The notes under the pieces: generated by a model
What the model was told of the DNA's origin: nothing
Database searches by the model: none
What the model saw: the letters and a program-made list of their open reading frames with translations, nothing else
Source of the DNA: Chryseobacterium gleum
GTDB taxonomy: Bacteria > Bacteroidota > Bacteroidia > Flavobacteriales_F > PHOS-HE28
Assembly: GCA_945872795.1 (NCBI GenBank)
Contig: CAMCAZ010000014.1
Location: 1-64,000, forward strand
Direction of reading: 5' to 3'
Length of the DNA: 64,000 bases
Translations under genes and position numbers: made by a program
Shown here: piece by piece, positions 25,526 to 33,866 of the stretch
Layout of the letters: each line of letters opens with the position of its first letter
Numbering within the stretch: the first letter of the stretch is position 1

Positions 25526-26670
25526 GGTGTTTCCAAGGTGAGCAGAAGCTCCGCACCGATAGGTGCCGGGACTTGTGCGACGGTACGTCGGCCCGATGCC
25601 GCATCGATATCCACATCGAATGCGATGAACCGAAGCCCCCGATCACCGGGGGACACCAGCATGTGCTCATAGCCCAGGAGATCGCGCCCGACCTCCGGAC
25701 ACCATGCACGCACCAATGCACGTGCAGCACCATCGGCGTCCACCACGTGCCCGACAGCGCTTCCGGCCGGCAAACGAAAACGGTGCGTACTGCCTGGGAC
25801 CAAGGGGACCTCAGGTGCGCTGATCGGGGGCGCTGCTTGTCCCACGAAGACCCCCCCGCTTTTCGGGTCAACGTTGGCCACGAATGAGACCTTGGCGAAG
25901 GGGAGGGGCATGTGCCCGCCCTTTGGGCCTTCGATGCGAAAGGCCTCGCCTGCCGTCCTTCCGGGTACATGGCGACTGCGGAAGACGATATCCATGTCAT
26001 CGACATATACCTGCTGCTTGTTCCGGTTCCAGAGGTACACGCTGATCACATCATCCTGTGCAAGGACAAGTTCCGAAAAGGGGAACTCTGCATTCAGGCG
26101 CTGCCACACGCCTGGCACGTGTTCCAAGGTATCCAGCTCCTTCCCGGCCCAGGCCACTTGCTGGCCCCTGCGCTCCACCGTGGAGACGATCGTCAGTGAG
26201 GGATCAGTGGTGTCGGTCAGGAGCCACAGTCCCACATTGACAGCCACCATGCTGTCCGCCACGTTCATTGCGCTGCGTCTGATCGCAGGAGTGTACTCCA
26301 CACCCTCCTTGATCAGCATGCACGAACTTCCGGTGTGTGCCTTTTGCGTGCTGATCCAACTACTGTCGGCACTGTGTTCGAAGTCGAAGTGCAGGTTGGG
26401 CCGGATCCAGTGGTCTCCCATGGACATGGTCAGTGCCGATCGCGAACGGCAGGCAAAGTCAAGGGGCGCTGGATCGCCGGTGGTGATCGTGGCGGTATCA
26501 GCGGGCAAGAGGGCGACCCAGTTGGCGTGGCGGGCAGGTGTCGCCGGTCGGTCGTGTATGTTCGAAGGCATGCGTAAGCTCTCCTTCAGGCCTCCGCTCC
26601 AATACATGATCGCCCCGCCGACCAGGATCACCAGTGAACTGCCAAGGAGAAGGGCACGACGCGACGTCAT
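25522..26670 (-). CDS. Membrane-anchored beta-sandwich protein
   Basis: A 382-residue protein with one N-terminal span (ALLLGSSLVILVGGAIMYW) and an exported remainder. Residues ~70-240 look like a carbohydrate-binding-type beta-sandwich, with FDFEHSADSSWIS, VNVGLWLLTD and the closing VISVYLWNRNKQQVYVDDMDIVF. The closing segment parallels the repeat modules of the 21317 GT-C protein (KLYIWNRSG...DLRMELVR). A second beta-rich region ends the chain. No catalytic motif is visible. It is coupled to the GH16-like gene by a 4-nt overlap and has a TACTTTGG box upstream, so the two form a unit. Confidence 0.6.
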   Translation of the reverse strand: MTSRRALLLGSSLVILVGGAIMYWSGGLKESLRMPSNIHDRPATPARHANWVALLPADTATITTGDPAPLDFACRSRSALTMSMGDHWIRPNLHFDFEHSADSSWISTQKAHTGSSCMLIKEGVEYTPAIRRSAMNVADSMVAVNVGLWLLTDTTDPSLTIVSTVERRGQQVAWAGKELDTLEHVPGVWQRLNAEFPFSELVLAQDDVISVYLWNRNKQQVYVDDMDIVFRSRHVPGRTAGEAFRIEGPKGGHMPLPFAKVSFVANVDPKSGGVFVGQAAPPISAPEVPLVPGSTHRFRLPAGSAVGHVVDADGAARALVRAWCPEVGRDLLGYEHMLVSPGDRGLRFIAFDVDIDAASGRRTVAQVPAPIGAELLLTLETP

Positions 26671-26682
26671 GGGAATGTGCTG

Positions 26683-26690
26683 CCAAAGTA
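26683..26690 (-). promoter_or_regulatory. -7 promoter box, beta-sandwich/GH16 unit
   Basis: The minus strand reads TACTTTGG, 12 nt before the ATG at 26670. Confidence 0.4.
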
Positions 26691-26793
26691 ACCGTTGTGA
26701 ATTGGAGACACCATTTGGCGGATCTCTTCAATAGACCCTGTGCTCTGACCGTGCAGGAAGCTCCACGTTCCGACACAGCCATTGATCAATGGT

Positions 26794-28101
26794 TCAACTG
26801 AAGATCCGGACGTACACTTCGCCAAGCCTGGACCACGTCCATTCAGGTTTGTTCCAGTCCCAGGAGGTGATCTCCGTCAGGCTCAGATTCACGTAGATCA
26901 TCAGTGAAAAGGCGATCGCCGATGAGAGCCTCCAGGGCCATGCGGTGCGCGAAAGGCGCTCCAGCAGCCAGGCCAATGGAATGGAGAGGAAGGCGTAGTA
27001 CTCCACGAACCCACGGTGGCCAAAGGCTCCGCCGAGCCACCAGCACCACCACGCGGAATAGGCGTACCATACCAGGATGACCATCAAGAGGATCGGCACG
27101 GCTCCGCTCATCCTGCGGATGACCATCCATACAAGGGCCCCGCAGGCCAATGCCATCAGTGGGGTGTAGACCCACCAGCCATTGACCACCCCGACCAGCA
27201 CGTCCGCGAGGTGTGGGTCCAAGGAATAAATGAAGTGCTCGTCCTTGTAACCGTAAGGGAAGATGAAGTACTTCCCGGTGATCAACTTCCAGTAGCTCAT
27301 CTGGGGGACCCACACCAAAAAGGCCAGTACCACGGCCAGGAGGGTGATGAGCCGGTTCTGCCCGAACCACCGCAGCCGTTCCCGGACATCGTTCCAGTTC
27401 GAGGTGAGATAGAAGGCCGGGAACAGAACGGCCACCACGTGCAATTGCCGGATGAGCAATGCGACCGAGCAGATGACGATGATGCCCAGCGTGCGAAGGG
27501 CCTTGGGCTCCTCATCATTCCGGACGACCAGGTAATGAAGGGCCGCGAAGAGGAAGTAGATGTACGCGTGGGACATCACCGGTTCCTTCGTGGAGTAGAA
27601 GTACAGGTTTGTGCCGACCAACAGGAGCAGCGGGGTCGCCAGCGCGATGGCAATGGGAAAGCGGCGACGCAGGGCATGGAACAGCAGGTTCACCGCAGCA
27701 CCCGCATAAACGGCCATGCCGAACAGGATGCTGGTCGCATACGGTGCACTATAGCCATCGGTGCTCATGCCTGTCGCCCAGGCCATTCCATGGCCGACCA
27801 GGAACCACGGCAACTCCAGGAGCGCCACTCCATAGGTGAACATGCTCAGCCCGTTCAGGTTCTCGAGCTGGTGGGTCCAGGGAAGGTGCGCCCACTCATG
27901 GGTGCCCAGAAGGGCCGGCAGATAGTGATAGTAGCCCCAGCCATCACTGGTGGGTCTCAACACCAGGTAGAGGTCGTTCTGGTGGAAGCCCCAGCTTTTG
28001 GTGAGCACCACCATGAACGCCAGCAGCGCCGCCAGGAAACCGAACCATTGTATCCCATAGGCCGGTCTTGTCAGCTCGCTCCGTCCCATGCTACTTGCCA
28101 T
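26794..28101 (-). CDS. Polytopic membrane protein, paralogue of the 19151 gene
   Basis: A 435-residue protein with about eleven spans. Loop 1 carries RPTSDGWGYYHYLPALLG, matching the ADAAGYYIYLPGFF position of its paralogue across the island; SHAYIYFLFAALHYL and PQMSYWKLITGKYFIFPYG also correspond. This supports a shared GT-C-like function on polyprenyl-linked sugars. The start is ambiguous: ATG 28101 overlaps the SGNH-like gene by 11 nt, whereas ATG 28089 (MGRSEL) leaves 1 nt between the genes. Either way the two are translationally coupled. It is followed by 123 bp and then the beta-sandwich gene. Confidence 0.68.
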   Translation of the reverse strand: MASSMGRSELTRPAYGIQWFGFLAALLAFMVVLTKSWGFHQNDLYLVLRPTSDGWGYYHYLPALLGTHEWAHLPWTHQLENLNGLSMFTYGVALLELPWFLVGHGMAWATGMSTDGYSAPYATSILFGMAVYAGAAVNLLFHALRRRFPIAIALATPLLLLVGTNLYFYSTKEPVMSHAYIYFLFAALHYLVVRNDEEPKALRTLGIIVICSVALLIRQLHVVAVLFPAFYLTSNWNDVRERLRWFGQNRLITLLAVVLAFLVWVPQMSYWKLITGKYFIFPYGYKDEHFIYSLDPHLADVLVGVVNGWWVYTPLMALACGALVWMVIRRMSGAVPILLMVILVWYAYSAWWCWWLGGAFGHRGFVEYYAFLSIPLAWLLERLSRTAWPWRLSSAIAFSLMIYVNLSLTEITSWDWNKPEWTWSRLGEVYVRIFS

Positions 28102-29302
28102 AAGGATCCAAGGAGTATTGGGCGTCGCGTCTCATCATCTCCCGGATCGGCACCCTGTTCAACAGGGCCTTCTCCTTGATCGATCCCAGCCAGCTGGAGT
28201 CGCCCAGTATCCGGACCATCACCTGGCGCAACGGGTTTGTTGTTTGCAGTTCCTCGGCACCGCTCGCGCGTACAGCGACCATCTCTGGGTCCATGGTGAA
28301 CTCGAATTCATAGCTGGCCTTACGGGCCAGAAGTGTACAGGCATCTCCATGGAAGCGCGTGTCGGATCCGTCGGTCTGTCGCGGAAGAATGTCGAACTCC
28401 ACATGATGGTCCTTGCACACCTGTTCCAGGGCCCATCGGCGATCATCGGCATGAGCTCCCGTGGCGCGCTGGTCCAAGATCAGGCGAAGCGTGACCCCGG
28501 CTTCCTCGGCTTTCTTGACATGCATGAAGAACAAACGTTTGGTCAGCTCCTGAAGGGAACCTTCCCGCGCCTGTATGGCTTGGATGGACAGCACGGTATC
28601 CTTCAATACCAAGGTCCGGAACAAGTGATAACTGTAGAGGCCTGGGTCGGCGGGGTGGTCTTCAAGAAAGCGTCGAATGTCCGTTTCGACCGGCAGCCCC
28701 TGCAACTTGCCTCCGCTCGGTGTCGGTGTATACCAGGGCTTGGGTCTGCCCACGAATGTCCGTTGCAGGTGGTCCAGACGGTCCACATCGATCCACAGAA
28801 GGACCTGCCCTCCGCGGAAGTTCGGCAAGGTGCGCTCAAGCAAGAGCAGGTCCTGGTCCATGGAGAACCCGGGCACGCTGAGGTCGACGAGGTCCAAGCC
28901 GGCGCGAATGACCGGGTCCTCCGCGACCCGGCGCCCGGCCCCCAGTTCAGCCCATCCGGCCCCAAGCAGGACGAAGGGTGCCTTGCCGCTTCCGGCCCGG
29001 AACCCGGACGGAAGAAGCGTGGCACTATCCAAGCCCCCGGCCCAACCCAGCAGCGGGTGCGCTCCTTCCAAGTGAGAGGCGGCCGAGTCCCTCCAGAGCA
29101 CCGAAAGCTTGGCCTGGTCGTCCTGTTGAACGACACGCTCCCCCACGGAGTAGCGCCAGGTGTAGATGTTCGGATCGCGCCATTGCGCAAAGGGGGCGTC
29201 GCTGAAAAGGCAGCCGCGCACCCACCATTCACCGCAAGCGACAAGCCCCAGGAGGATCACCATCAAGCCCAGCATGCGCAGCAGGAACGCGTTCGGGCTC
29301 AT
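28091..29302 (-). CDS. Membrane-anchored SGNH-like protein lacking the canonical serine
   Basis: A 403-residue protein with one N-terminal span (LLRMLGLMVILLGLVACGEWW) and an exported domain. The order of motifs resembles SGNH/AlgX-type O-acetyl enzymes: an LLGAGWAELGAG block where GDSxT would be, VDLSVPGFSMDQDLLLLE (block II-like), VLLWIDVDRLD, and a late RFHGDACTLLARKA where DxHxxxxGHxxxA is usual. The nucleophilic Ser of block I is absent, so acetyltransfer activity is doubtful unless another residue serves. ATG 29302 is preferred over the longer track ORF because it directly precedes the span. It is the first gene of the leftward half of the island. Confidence 0.55.
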   Translation of the reverse strand: MSPNAFLLRMLGLMVILLGLVACGEWWVRGCLFSDAPFAQWRDPNIYTWRYSVGERVVQQDDQAKLSVLWRDSAASHLEGAHPLLGWAGGLDSATLLPSGFRAGSGKAPFVLLGAGWAELGAGRRVAEDPVIRAGLDLVDLSVPGFSMDQDLLLLERTLPNFRGGQVLLWIDVDRLDHLQRTFVGRPKPWYTPTPSGGKLQGLPVETDIRRFLEDHPADPGLYSYHLFRTLVLKDTVLSIQAIQAREGSLQELTKRLFFMHVKKAEEAGVTLRLILDQRATGAHADDRRWALEQVCKDHHVEFDILPRQTDGSDTRFHGDACTLLARKASYEFEFTMDPEMVAVRASGAEELQTTNPLRQVMVRILGDSSWLGSIKEKALLNRVPIREMMRRDAQYSLDPYGK

Positions 29303-29502
29303 GCTGAATGATGGGTCGATGGGCCGTTCATGGGGTGAAGAACGGATAGCAGGGGGAAATATGCGCAAGGCCACATGGCCCCTGGATCACAGGGGTGGTG
29401 CAGGTCCTTCAGGCTCGATCTGGGATACGCGGTCAAGGTCACTGCAGGCTGAAAAATGAGGCGGCGGAAAAGTACACCTCTTCAGCGTGGAGCGGATGAC
29501 GA

Positions 29503-30231
29503 TCACACCAGAACGATGTGCTCCTCTGACACCAGGTCCTTCCCCGTCAGGCGTAGGAAGACCTGCGCGGTGGCCACCACGTCCTTCTTGCAGTAGGTGG
29601 CGATCCGCTCCAGGTCCTTGTCGGCATAGTACACCCGGGCCACATCGGCGCCGCTGATGTCGTCCTTCGGTGTGGGGATGCCCAGGATGTGGGTGAGCAA
29701 CGCCAGAGAGGTGTAGGCCTTGCGGTCGCCGAAGCTCCAGAGGTTCATGGTGTCCAGGTGACCGACCTCCCACGGCTTCAGTCCGGCGATGTCCAGCAGC
29801 TTGGGCAGTTTGATGCGGTTCACCACGCAGCGCCGGGCGATCCAGGGAAAGTCGAACTCCTTGGCGTTGTGGCCGCACAGCCAGTGGTCATCCGTGTGGT
29901 AGTGCCGGTCCAGCAGGTCCACGAAACGCTCCAGCAGCTCCCGCTCATCATCACCATGGAAGGAGGTCACGCGCAGGCCCATCTGGCCTTCCTGCCGATG
30001 CAGGCTGCCCACCCCGATGCAGATGATCTTCCCGAACTCGGCCAAGATGCCTCCCTTCTCGCTGTAGAGTTCCTCGGCCGTGCGTGCATTGCGTTCCTGT
30101 TCGAAGCGCGTCTTGTCACTGAACAACTTGGCGGTCCGATCGTCCAGTTCGCTCCATGCGTATTGCTGGGGAACGGTCTCGATGTCCAGGAACAGGATCT
30201 TGCTCAGGTCGCGGGCACTGTCGGGGCGCAT
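29503..30231 (-). CDS. PolB-like 3'-5' exonuclease family protein
   Basis: A 242-residue RNase H-fold nuclease of the PolB exonuclease-like family. The DEDD-type motifs are present: FLDIETVP near the N-terminus, CGHNAKEFDFPWIA in the middle and TYCKKDVVATAQVFLR at the end. Exo III-like YxxxD geometry (YCKKD) is intact, so catalysis is likely. The biological substrate is unknown in Bacteroidota, where this gene is widespread. ATG 30231 (MRPDSARDL) is chosen over the track start 8 codons upstream because it lies nearer the conserved region. It is preceded by a short spacer and the 30342 gene. Confidence 0.85.
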   Translation of the reverse strand: MRPDSARDLSKILFLDIETVPQQYAWSELDDRTAKLFSDKTRFEQERNARTAEELYSEKGGILAEFGKIICIGVGSLHRQEGQMGLRVTSFHGDDERELLERFVDLLDRHYHTDDHWLCGHNAKEFDFPWIARRCVVNRIKLPKLLDIAGLKPWEVGHLDTMNLWSFGDRKAYTSLALLTHILGIPTPKDDISGADVARVYYADKDLERIATYCKKDVVATAQVFLRLTGKDLVSEEHIVLV

Positions 30232-30341
30232 GGGAGGATCGTTTTCAATCCTCAAGGTACGCTCTTCGGGAAATACACCGATCGACCCCGCAAGCTGAAA
30301 ACGCTCCCGGATCGGCGCCCGGCCCCCAAGATGTGGCTGTA

Positions 30342-30746
30342 CTACCCGATCATCACGCCCCGCTTGTTCATCAGCGGCAGGGTGGTGAAATTCTCCTCTT
30401 CGATGCTTCCTGCGACGAAGATGTACTTGCGGTCGAAGAGCTCCTGGCCGAGGTAGAAACTGAGCCAGTACTGGTTGTTCAGGGCGAACACGTCCTCCAC
30501 GATGCGTTCGATGCGGGCCCAGCTCCGGGGCTCCAGGGTGTCCAGGAAATGGCGCATCTCACTGGTGCGGCGCGTCTCACCCTCCAGCTCGCCATAGCCT
30601 CGCGAACTGACCAGTACGTTCTCCAGCGGCTCGTCCTTCTGGTTGATCAAGTACACGTACCAGGCCTCGTCCCCTTCCTCATCGGGTTCGCGCACCACCG
30701 CCATGGCAACGCCTTCCACCTTGGGTGCATGAATATCCTTCCGCAT
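30342..30746 (-). CDS. Conserved Bacteroidota hypothetical protein
   Basis: A 134-residue soluble protein starting MRKDIHAPKVEGVAMAVV, the characteristic opening of a Bacteroidota family of unknown function, sometimes mislabelled as a tRNA synthetase subunit in annotations. VYLINQKDEPLENVLVSSRGY and FALNNQYWLSFYLGQELFDRKYIF suggest an all-beta fold. The track ORF extends 31 codons upstream, but ATG 30746 fits the family and an upstream GATCTTTG-like box. No motif indicates an enzyme. Confidence 0.75.
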   Translation of the reverse strand: MRKDIHAPKVEGVAMAVVREPDEEGDEAWYVYLINQKDEPLENVLVSSRGYGELEGETRRTSEMRHFLDTLEPRSWARIERIVEDVFALNNQYWLSFYLGQELFDRKYIFVAGSIEEENFTTLPLMNKRGVMIG

Positions 30747-30786
30747 GTGTTCCTTCCGCGTTCGGTGCGGTGTACAAAGATCGGTA

Positions 30787-31953
30787 CTAGGTTTTCCGCG
30801 CAGCCAGTTCACGGGCGATATCGATCCACTGGAACACATCCTGCGGATGGCCCGTGGCGTTCACCTCCTCACGCTTCATGCCCGTGCGCACCAGCACCAG
30901 GTCCTCGTGCGGGATCACCACCACATACTCGCCGTGGAAGCCGCGGCAGTAGTGGATGGGCCTTCCATCCACCTCCGCCAGCCACCAGAAGTAGCCGTAG
31001 CGTTGGTTGGGTGAGCCCTTGTCCTGGATCGCCGCCGGTGTGATGGAGGCCTGCCAGTATTCGCGGGGAAGCAGCTGCCTGCCGCGCCACATGCCACTGT
31101 CCAGGTACAGTTGTCCGATACGGCCGAAGTCGCGGGCCGTGGCATAGAGGCAGCAGAAGGCCTTGAAGTCGCCATCCTCACGGTCTTTTCCCCAGTAGGC
31201 ATCATGCTCGCAGCCCAACGGTGTCCAGATCTTCTCGCGCACCAATTCATCCAGGGGCTTGCCGTAGGCGGCCTCCAGCACCTCGGCCATGATCTGCGTG
31301 CTGCCACTGATGTAGTCCAGTTCCTTGCCCGGCTCCTCACGGCAGGGCTGCATCAGGCTCAGTTCGCGCACGTTGGTTCCGTAGTAGCCCTTGGCGTTGT
31401 CGCTGAAGGGGTTGGCGCCGCTCTCGCTCCAGTCCAGACCGGTGCTCATGGTCAGCAGGTGCCAGAGGTTGATCTTCGCGTAGCACCCCTCCTTGTATTC
31501 CGGCAGGAAGTCGCCCACCGGTTGGAACACGCTGTTGATCTTCCCTTCGCCCATGGCGATGCCGGTGAGCACGCTGATGTAGCTCTTTGCCACGCTGAAA
31601 CTGTTGCTCACGCTGTCGGCGTCCCAGCCGTTGAAGTACTGCTCGAAGACGAGGCTGTCGTGCTGGAACACGGCGAAGCCCACGCTGTGCAGTTCCTGCA
31701 ACTTCGCTTCCTGTTCGGCGCTGAGGGCCAGTTTTCCGTAGCGTGCGCTCTGTGGCCAGGGCTGCGGTGCCGTGGCCGCTATGGTGGCGTAGGGGAAGAA
31801 GTCGCGGTCGTCGATCTCCGGACTGTTGCGGCCCATCAGGTAGGTGAAGCGCACGCCGCGCACCAGGTGGTCGTTGCCGGTGAGGTAGGCAAGGGCGATG
31901 AGCGCGCCGACCAGAAGGATGAGGCCTAGAATGATCTTGCTGAGCAGGCGCAT
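30787..31953 (-). CDS. Exported serine hydrolase (class C beta-lactamase family)
   Basis: A 388-residue protein with one N-terminal span (IILGLILLVGALIALAYLTG) and a beta-lactamase/DD-peptidase-type domain. The nucleophile motif SVAK (SxxK) lies in SNSFSVAKSYISVLTGIA, with a YxS-type second motif in LDYISGSTQIMAEVLEAA and HGE in CRGFHGEYVVVIPHEDL replacing KTG. The substrate could be a peptidoglycan peptide, an ester or an amide. The track start is a GTG at 31971; the ATG at 31953 directly before the span is preferred. It is 33 nt downstream of lipB and probably co-transcribed. Confidence 0.85.
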   Translation of the reverse strand: MRLLSKIILGLILLVGALIALAYLTGNDHLVRGVRFTYLMGRNSPEIDDRDFFPYATIAATAPQPWPQSARYGKLALSAEQEAKLQELHSVGFAVFQHDSLVFEQYFNGWDADSVSNSFSVAKSYISVLTGIAMGEGKINSVFQPVGDFLPEYKEGCYAKINLWHLLTMSTGLDWSESGANPFSDNAKGYYGTNVRELSLMQPCREEPGKELDYISGSTQIMAEVLEAAYGKPLDELVREKIWTPLGCEHDAYWGKDREDGDFKAFCCLYATARDFGRIGQLYLDSGMWRGRQLLPREYWQASITPAAIQDKGSPNQRYGYFWWLAEVDGRPIHYCRGFHGEYVVVIPHEDLVLVRTGMKREEVNATGHPQDVFQWIDIARELAARKT

Positions 31954-31986
31954 GAGGATGTTATTGACCACTAAGTTATTCCCCGC

Positions 31987-32688
31987 TCACACCAGCTCCA
32001 CATCGAACAGGTCCGCCAGCTCCATCTTCAAGCGGTTCTTCACCTCATCCATGTCCAGCAGACCGCCCAGTTCCTTGGCCATGCAGGTCACGCCCTTGTC
32101 GGTGATGCCGCAGGGCACGATGTTCTCGAAGTAGCCGAGGTCGGTGTTGACGTTGAACGCGAAGCCGTGCATGGTGACCCATCGGCTGGCGCGGATGCCG
32201 AAGGCGCAGATCTTCCGCGCCTTCAGCGGTTCGTTCCAGTCCAGCCACACACCGGTGAGGCCCTCGATACGCCCGGCCTTGATCTGATAGGCTTCCAGTG
32301 TTCCGATCACGGCCTCCTCCAGGGTGCGCAGGAAGCGGTGGATGTCCGTAAAGTGGTGGTCCATGTCGAAGATCGGGTAGCCCACGATCTGCCCTGGCCC
32401 ATGGTAGGTGATATCCCCGCCACGGTCGATCGGGAAGAACTGCACGCCCTTCTCGCGCATCTGAGCCTCGTTCAGGAGCAGGTGGCTCTGCTTGCCGCTC
32501 TTTCCCAAGGTGTACACGTGGGGGTGCTCGCAGAACAGCAGGTGGTCCTCGGTGGGCACCTGTTCATTCTCCGGCAGGTTGCGGTTGGCGATCTTCCGGT
32601 CGATGGTGGCCTGGAAGAGCTTGGTCTGGTAGGCCCATGCATCGGCATAGTCGATCAGGCCGAGGTCTTGGAAGTGGACTTGTCTCAC
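31987..32688 (-). CDS. lipB: Lipoyl(octanoyl) transferase
   Basis: Transfers octanoate from acyl carrier protein to apo-lipoyl domains, the first step of de novo lipoate synthesis. The 233-residue protein has RGGDITYHGPGQIVGYP, a catalytic Cys in the PCGITDKGVT motif with its partner Lys, and HGFAFNVNTDLGYF. The proposed start is GTG at 32688 (CAC on the plus strand), because the sequence upstream in the track ORF is not family-like. A GACCTTTG box is nearby. lipA is not in the window. Confidence 0.94.
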   Translation of the reverse strand: MRQVHFQDLGLIDYADAWAYQTKLFQATIDRKIANRNLPENEQVPTEDHLLFCEHPHVYTLGKSGKQSHLLLNEAQMREKGVQFFPIDRGGDITYHGPGQIVGYPIFDMDHHFTDIHRFLRTLEEAVIGTLEAYQIKAGRIEGLTGVWLDWNEPLKARKICAFGIRASRWVTMHGFAFNVNTDLGYFENIVPCGITDKGVTCMAKELGGLLDMDEVKNRLKMELADLFDVELV

Positions 32689-32728
32689 GGGGGCAAAGGT
32701 CTTGCAGAAGTGGCCAGTTCTAAAGCGG

Positions 32729-32762
32729 CGAGCGGCAAGTAGGCGCACCCACTTGCCGCTCG
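32729..32762. terminator. 12-bp hairpin after the isomerase gene
   Basis: CGAGCGGCAAGT and ACTTGCCGCTCG form a perfect stem with a 10-nt loop, 20 nt downstream of the isomerase stop (32782, minus strand). No T-run follows, so it may act as a stem-stabilised end or a REP-like element rather than a classical terminator. Confidence 0.45.
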
Positions 32763-32781
32763 TCAGCTCACCGCGTGCTGC

Positions 32782-33768
32782 TTACTTCATCTCGGCCAAC
32801 TTCCCCTTCAGCATGTTGATCACGCCGATCTCCGTCGGGTCCACACCCTTCTTCTCCGCCCAGTAGTAGCTCACCCAGTCCCCCAGGTGGATCAGGAAGA
32901 GCTGGCGTGCGAAGGCGGTATCGCCCTGGCTCCATACGTCGTGGATGTGCGGGGTGTATTGCTTGAAGACCTCCTTGTTGATCTCCATGCGGATCTGGCT
33001 GCGTTCGTGGTCCTCCTTGTGACGGAAGATCACCACGGCGATGTCGTCCTTGCCACCGGCCCAGCCCACCAGCTCGTTGTGGTTCATCTCGGGGATGGCG
33101 TGGTGCCAGCACAATTCCTTGCTGTTCTCGTTCACCTGCTGGCGGAAGCGTGTGCTCACCGCTTCGGTGCTCGCTTCGCTGTAGATCACCAGACGCTTGC
33201 CCACCAGCTTCTCGGTCAGGTCCTGTGCGGCTTTCTTGATGGCTTCCTTGTCGTCGGCCAGCATGTTGGCCGCGGTCTTGATGGCCCCCTCGAAACCATC
33301 GCCGATGATGCCGAAGTGATGGAGGATGAAGAATTGCTGCACCAAGGAATAGGCCAGCATGGTGCGGGGCGGGTTGCCGCCCGGGATCAGGATGTGGTCC
33401 AGTCCGCGTGCCTTGGCGACCTCCAGCATGGTGCCACCGCTGGTGATCACCACCACACGGGCGCCCTTGTTCAGGGCCTGCTCCATGGCGGCCAGGGTCT
33501 CCTCGGTGTTGCCGCTGTAGCTGCACGCGATCACCAGGCTCTTGTGGTTCACATAGCCGGGCAGGTAGTAGTTGTTGTAGACCTCGATGGGGCACTTGGC
33601 CTCCTTGTGCACCAGCTGGGCCGCGATACGACCACCGATGCCGCTGCCGCCCAGGCCGGTGACGACCACATTGCCGTAAGGGCCGCCGGGGGACTTCAGC
33701 TCAGCCTTGCGCCCGATCTCCAGGGCTTCTTTCAGTTGGCGGGGGAATGCGTCGATGAGGTTGTACAT
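32782..33768 (-). CDS. SIS-domain phosphoglucose/phosphomannose isomerase
   Basis: A 328-residue sugar-phosphate isomerase with two SIS domains, of the bifunctional glucose-6-phosphate/mannose-6-phosphate isomerase type. TGLGGSGIGGRIAAQ, CSYSGNTEETLAAMEQ and the C-terminal catalytic region PEMNHNELVGW are visible. It interconverts fructose 6-phosphate with glucose or mannose 6-phosphate, so it may feed both glycolysis and the nucleotide-sugar supply for envelope glycans. It is divergent from lysS with a TAATTTCG promoter box. No classical pgi is seen here. Confidence 0.9.
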   Translation of the reverse strand: MYNLIDAFPRQLKEALEIGRKAELKSPGGPYGNVVVTGLGGSGIGGRIAAQLVHKEAKCPIEVYNNYYLPGYVNHKSLVIACSYSGNTEETLAAMEQALNKGARVVVITSGGTMLEVAKARGLDHILIPGGNPPRTMLAYSLVQQFFILHHFGIIGDGFEGAIKTAANMLADDKEAIKKAAQDLTEKLVGKRLVIYSEASTEAVSTRFRQQVNENSKELCWHHAIPEMNHNELVGWAGGKDDIAVVIFRHKEDHERSQIRMEINKEVFKQYTPHIHDVWSQGDTAFARQLFLIHLGDWVSYYWAEKKGVDPTEIGVINMLKGKLAEMK

Positions 33769-33788
33769 GGATTTCCGTTGAAGTGGTG

Positions 33789-33796
33789 CGAAATTA
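33789..33796 (-). promoter_or_regulatory. -7 promoter box, isomerase gene
   Basis: The minus strand reads TAATTTCG, 20 nt before the ATG at 33768. Confidence 0.5.
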
Positions 33797-33834
33797 GACC
33801 GCTCATACGCTCTTTCGGCGTTCCGGGTTGCCGG

Positions 33835-33842
33835 TATCTTCG
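33835..33842 (+). promoter_or_regulatory. -7 promoter box, lysS
   Basis: TATCTTCG, 24 nt before the ATG at 33867; TTTCGG about 18 nt upstream may serve as a -33 element. Confidence 0.5.
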
Positions 33843-33866
33843 CGCCTCATTTTCAAGGCCGTCCCC

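Noticed and set aside
32729-32762. Classical rho-independent terminator
   Set aside because: The stem is perfect but no T-run follows in either direction, so it is recorded only as a weak terminator or repeat.
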